From DASROJ01 sp035646975 (GTDB taxonomy: Bacteria; Acidobacteriota; Polarisedimenticolia; JACPZX01; DASXTC01): a stretch of DNA of 12,456 bases. Both the position numbers and the translations under genes were made by a program. Location: contig DASROJ010000317.1 in NCBI GenBank assembly GCA_035646975.1, forward strand, positions 1 to 12,456. Reading direction: 5' to 3'. Position 1 is the first letter of the stretch; each line of letters begins with the position of its first letter. This document shows, one piece after another, positions 11,239 through 12,456 of the stretch. The notes under the pieces were generated by a model. That model had not been told where the DNA came from. It ran no database searches and saw nothing but the letters and a program-made list of their open reading frames with translations.

Positions 11239-12296
11239 TGGAGAAAACCATCGCCGTGGTGCCGGGCGATGGCATCGGCATCGACGTGACGCGGGAGGCC
11301 GTCAAGGTGCTCGCGGCGCTGCAGGACGTCCTGGGAGTGCGCTTTCGTCTGACCGAGTACGACTACGGCGCCGAGAAGTATCTCAGGACCGGCATCAGCA
11401 TGCCGCCCGGCGGCCTCGAGGAGTTCCGTCAGCACGATGCCATCTTCATGGGGGCGTTCGGCGACCCCCGGGTCCCGGACATGAAACATGCCGCCGACAT
11501 CCTGCTCGGCACCCGTTTCGGCCTCGACCTGTACGCGAACCATCGGCCCGTCAAGCTGCTCGACGAGCGTCTCTGCCCGCTCAAGGGGCGAGGGCGCAAC
11601 GACGTGGACTTCGTGGTGTTCCGCGAAAACACGGAGGGGCTGTATGTCGGCATGGGCGGACGATTCAAGAAAGACACTCCTGACGAAATCGCCATCCAGG
11701 AGGACGTGAACACCCGCAAGGGAGTCGAGCGGATCATCCGGCACGCGTTCGAGCATGCCCGACGCACCGGTCGCAAGAAGGTGCTGATGAGCGACAAGGC
11801 CAACGTGCTGACCTATGGCCACGATCTCTGGCAGCGGGTGTTCAGGACCGTCTCGGGGGAATACCCGGAGATCGCCGCCTCGCACATGTATGTCGACGCC
11901 CTCTCGATGCAGATGGTCAAGGATCCCTCGCAATTCGAGGTCATCGTCACCTGCAACATGTTCGGCGACATCGTGACCGACATCGGCGCGCAGCTCCAGG
12001 GCGGTCTGGGCATGGCGGCTTCCGGCAACATCAATCCGACCTGCACGTCGATGTTCGAGCCGGTGCACGGCTCGGCCCCCAAGTACGCGGGCCAGAACAG
12101 CGCCAACCCGTTCGGCGCGATCCTGACCTGCCAGCTCATGGTGGAGCACATCGGGCTGGCCGAGGGGGGGCGTCTCATCGAGGCCGCGGTCATCAGCTGC
12201 CTCGCGGCGGGCAACACGACGCGGGATCTGGGCGGCAGCCTCGGCACAGCCCAGGCCGGCGACGCGGTGTGCGCCGCGATCCGTTCCCGGAGCTGA
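11235..12296 (+). CDS. Isocitrate/isopropylmalate dehydrogenase family protein
   Basis: This 353-residue beta-decarboxylating dehydrogenase shows VVPGDGIGIDVT (8-19), TRFGLDLYANHRPVKLL (93-109) with Arg94 and Arg104, VVFRENTEGLYVG (127-139) with Arg130 and Tyr137, SDKAN with Lys188, Asp221, NMFGDIVTDIGAQLQGGLGMAASGNI (241-266) with metal ligands Asp245 and Asp249, and EPVHGSAPKYAGQNSANP (275-292). The substrate helix has Leu90-Leu91, as in LeuB, and lacks the Ser/Asn pair of isocitrate dehydrogenase. Yet Lys283-Tyr284 matches the pair that gives E. coli isocitrate dehydrogenase NADP preference, where LeuB has Asp. Candidates are 3-isopropylmalate, homoisocitrate, isocitrate or tartrate-type substrates; no leuA, leuC or leuD is beside it. 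The first five signatures make the superfamily certain, but the substrate is open. Confidence 0.93.
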   Translation: MMEKTIAVVPGDGIGIDVTREAVKVLAALQDVLGVRFRLTEYDYGAEKYLRTGISMPPGGLEEFRQHDAIFMGAFGDPRVPDMKHAADILLGTRFGLDLYANHRPVKLLDERLCPLKGRGRNDVDFVVFRENTEGLYVGMGGRFKKDTPDEIAIQEDVNTRKGVERIIRHAFEHARRTGRKKVLMSDKANVLTYGHDLWQRVFRTVSGEYPEIAASHMYVDALSMQMVKDPSQFEVIVTCNMFGDIVTDIGAQLQGGLGMAASGNINPTCTSMFEPVHGSAPKYAGQNSANPFGAILTCQLMVEHIGLAEGGRLIEAAVISCLAAGNTTRDLGGSLGTAQAGDAVCAAIRSRS

Positions 12297-12318
12297 TCGG
12301 GCCCCCGCCCTCCACCCC

Positions 12319-12357
12319 TGCGCGGCGGCACCACCTGCCGGCGCGTGCCGCGCCGCA
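12319..12357. terminator. Possible GC-rich hairpin between convergent genes
   Basis: TGCGCGGCGGCAC (12319-12331) and GTGCCGCGCCGCA (12345-12357) form a 13-position inverted repeat with two central mismatches and a 13-nt loop. There is no T-run on either side, so it is not a classic intrinsic terminator, but its place after the dehydrogenase stop suits one. Confidence 0.35.
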
Positions 12358-12377
12358 GCGCGACGACCAGCCCCACG

Positions 12378-12456
12378 TCAGGGCGCGTCGCCACCTGGCG
12401 GCGGCTGCTGCGGTGACGGCTGCTGGGGCGTCGACGCAGGAGGAGGTGGGGAAGGC
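12378..12456 (-). CDS. Possible Pro/Gln-rich C-terminus of a minus-strand gene, partial
   Basis: Reading the minus strand from the window edge, one frame gives 25 residues rich in Pro, Gln and Ser (PPPPASTPQQPSPQQPPP and then GGDAP) followed by TGA at 12380-12378. This looks like the disordered tail of a protein converging on the dehydrogenase gene. Another minus frame is also open here, and high-GC sequence gives Pro-rich frames by chance, so this call is tentative until the downstream sequence is seen. Confidence 0.35.
   Translation of the reverse strand, partial: PSPPPPASTPQQPSPQQPPPGGDAP

Noticed and set aside
11217..12149. 310-codon minus-strand frame opposite the dehydrogenase
   Set aside because: The plus strand encodes a complete dehydrogenase with all motifs; the minus frame is a shadow.
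11813..12394. 193-codon minus-strand frame entering the 3' region
   Set aside because: Most of it lies opposite the dehydrogenase and it has no recognisable domain.
1..12456. CRISPR array, insertion sequence, phage or defence system
   Set aside because: No regularly spaced repeats, transposase, integrase, terminal inverted repeats or defence domains were seen; repeats present are short two-copy tandems.

Overview
This window comes from a high-GC diderm bacterium. It contains an EnvC-type divisome factor, a lipoprotein with a lipobox in the position usually held by lolB, and S41, TPR and VanZ envelope proteins. All confident genes lie on the + strand and are packed tightly, with ATGA or TGATG overlaps or gaps of 0-7 nt. 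SpoVG, a CTC-type L25, and a TM2-like small membrane protein resembling the DUF6677 family together suggest an Acidobacteriota-like or related deep-branching lineage. That placement is inference and would need a marker-gene tree.

Layout. (1) 1-3970: the 3' part of an EnvC-like amidase activator, an S41/CtpA-like protein and a large TPR protein, translationally coupled. The EnvC LytM domain is degenerate, as in known EnvC proteins. The S41 protein has lost both the catalytic Ser (now Glu303) and the catalytic Lys (now Val328), so it looks like a pseudoprotease. (2) 3978-5674: a LolB-like lipoprotein and ispE, which carries an acidic insert. (3) 5744-8580: spoVG, tRNA-Gln(UUG), prs, rplY/ctc and pth. 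This order combines the proteobacterial lolB-ispE-tRNA-Gln-prs-rplY-pth block with the Bacillus ispE-spoVG-prs-ctc-pth block. (4) 8581-9906: a leader with a duplicated hairpin, then rpsF, rpsR and rplI without ssb between them. (5) 9907-12296: a TM2/DUF6677-like membrane protein with a TTG start behind two short tandem duplications, an unrecognised 59-residue two-helix protein, a VanZ-glutaredoxin-like fusion, and an isocitrate/isopropylmalate dehydrogenase family enzyme with a Lys-Tyr pair typical of NADP-dependent isocitrate dehydrogenase. (6) 12297-12456: a GC-rich hairpin and possibly the Pro/Gln-rich C-terminus of a converging minus-strand gene.

The genes combine cell-envelope maintenance (septal peptidoglycan hydrolase control, lipoprotein handling, isoprenoid precursors for lipid carriers) with translation (tRNA, PRPP synthesis, peptidyl-tRNA recycling, ribosomal proteins). 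The observations most worth following are the S41 pseudoenzyme next to envC, the VanZ-glutaredoxin fusion in its coupled cassette, and the mixed dehydrogenase signature. I see no CRISPR array, insertion sequence, prophage or defence gene.
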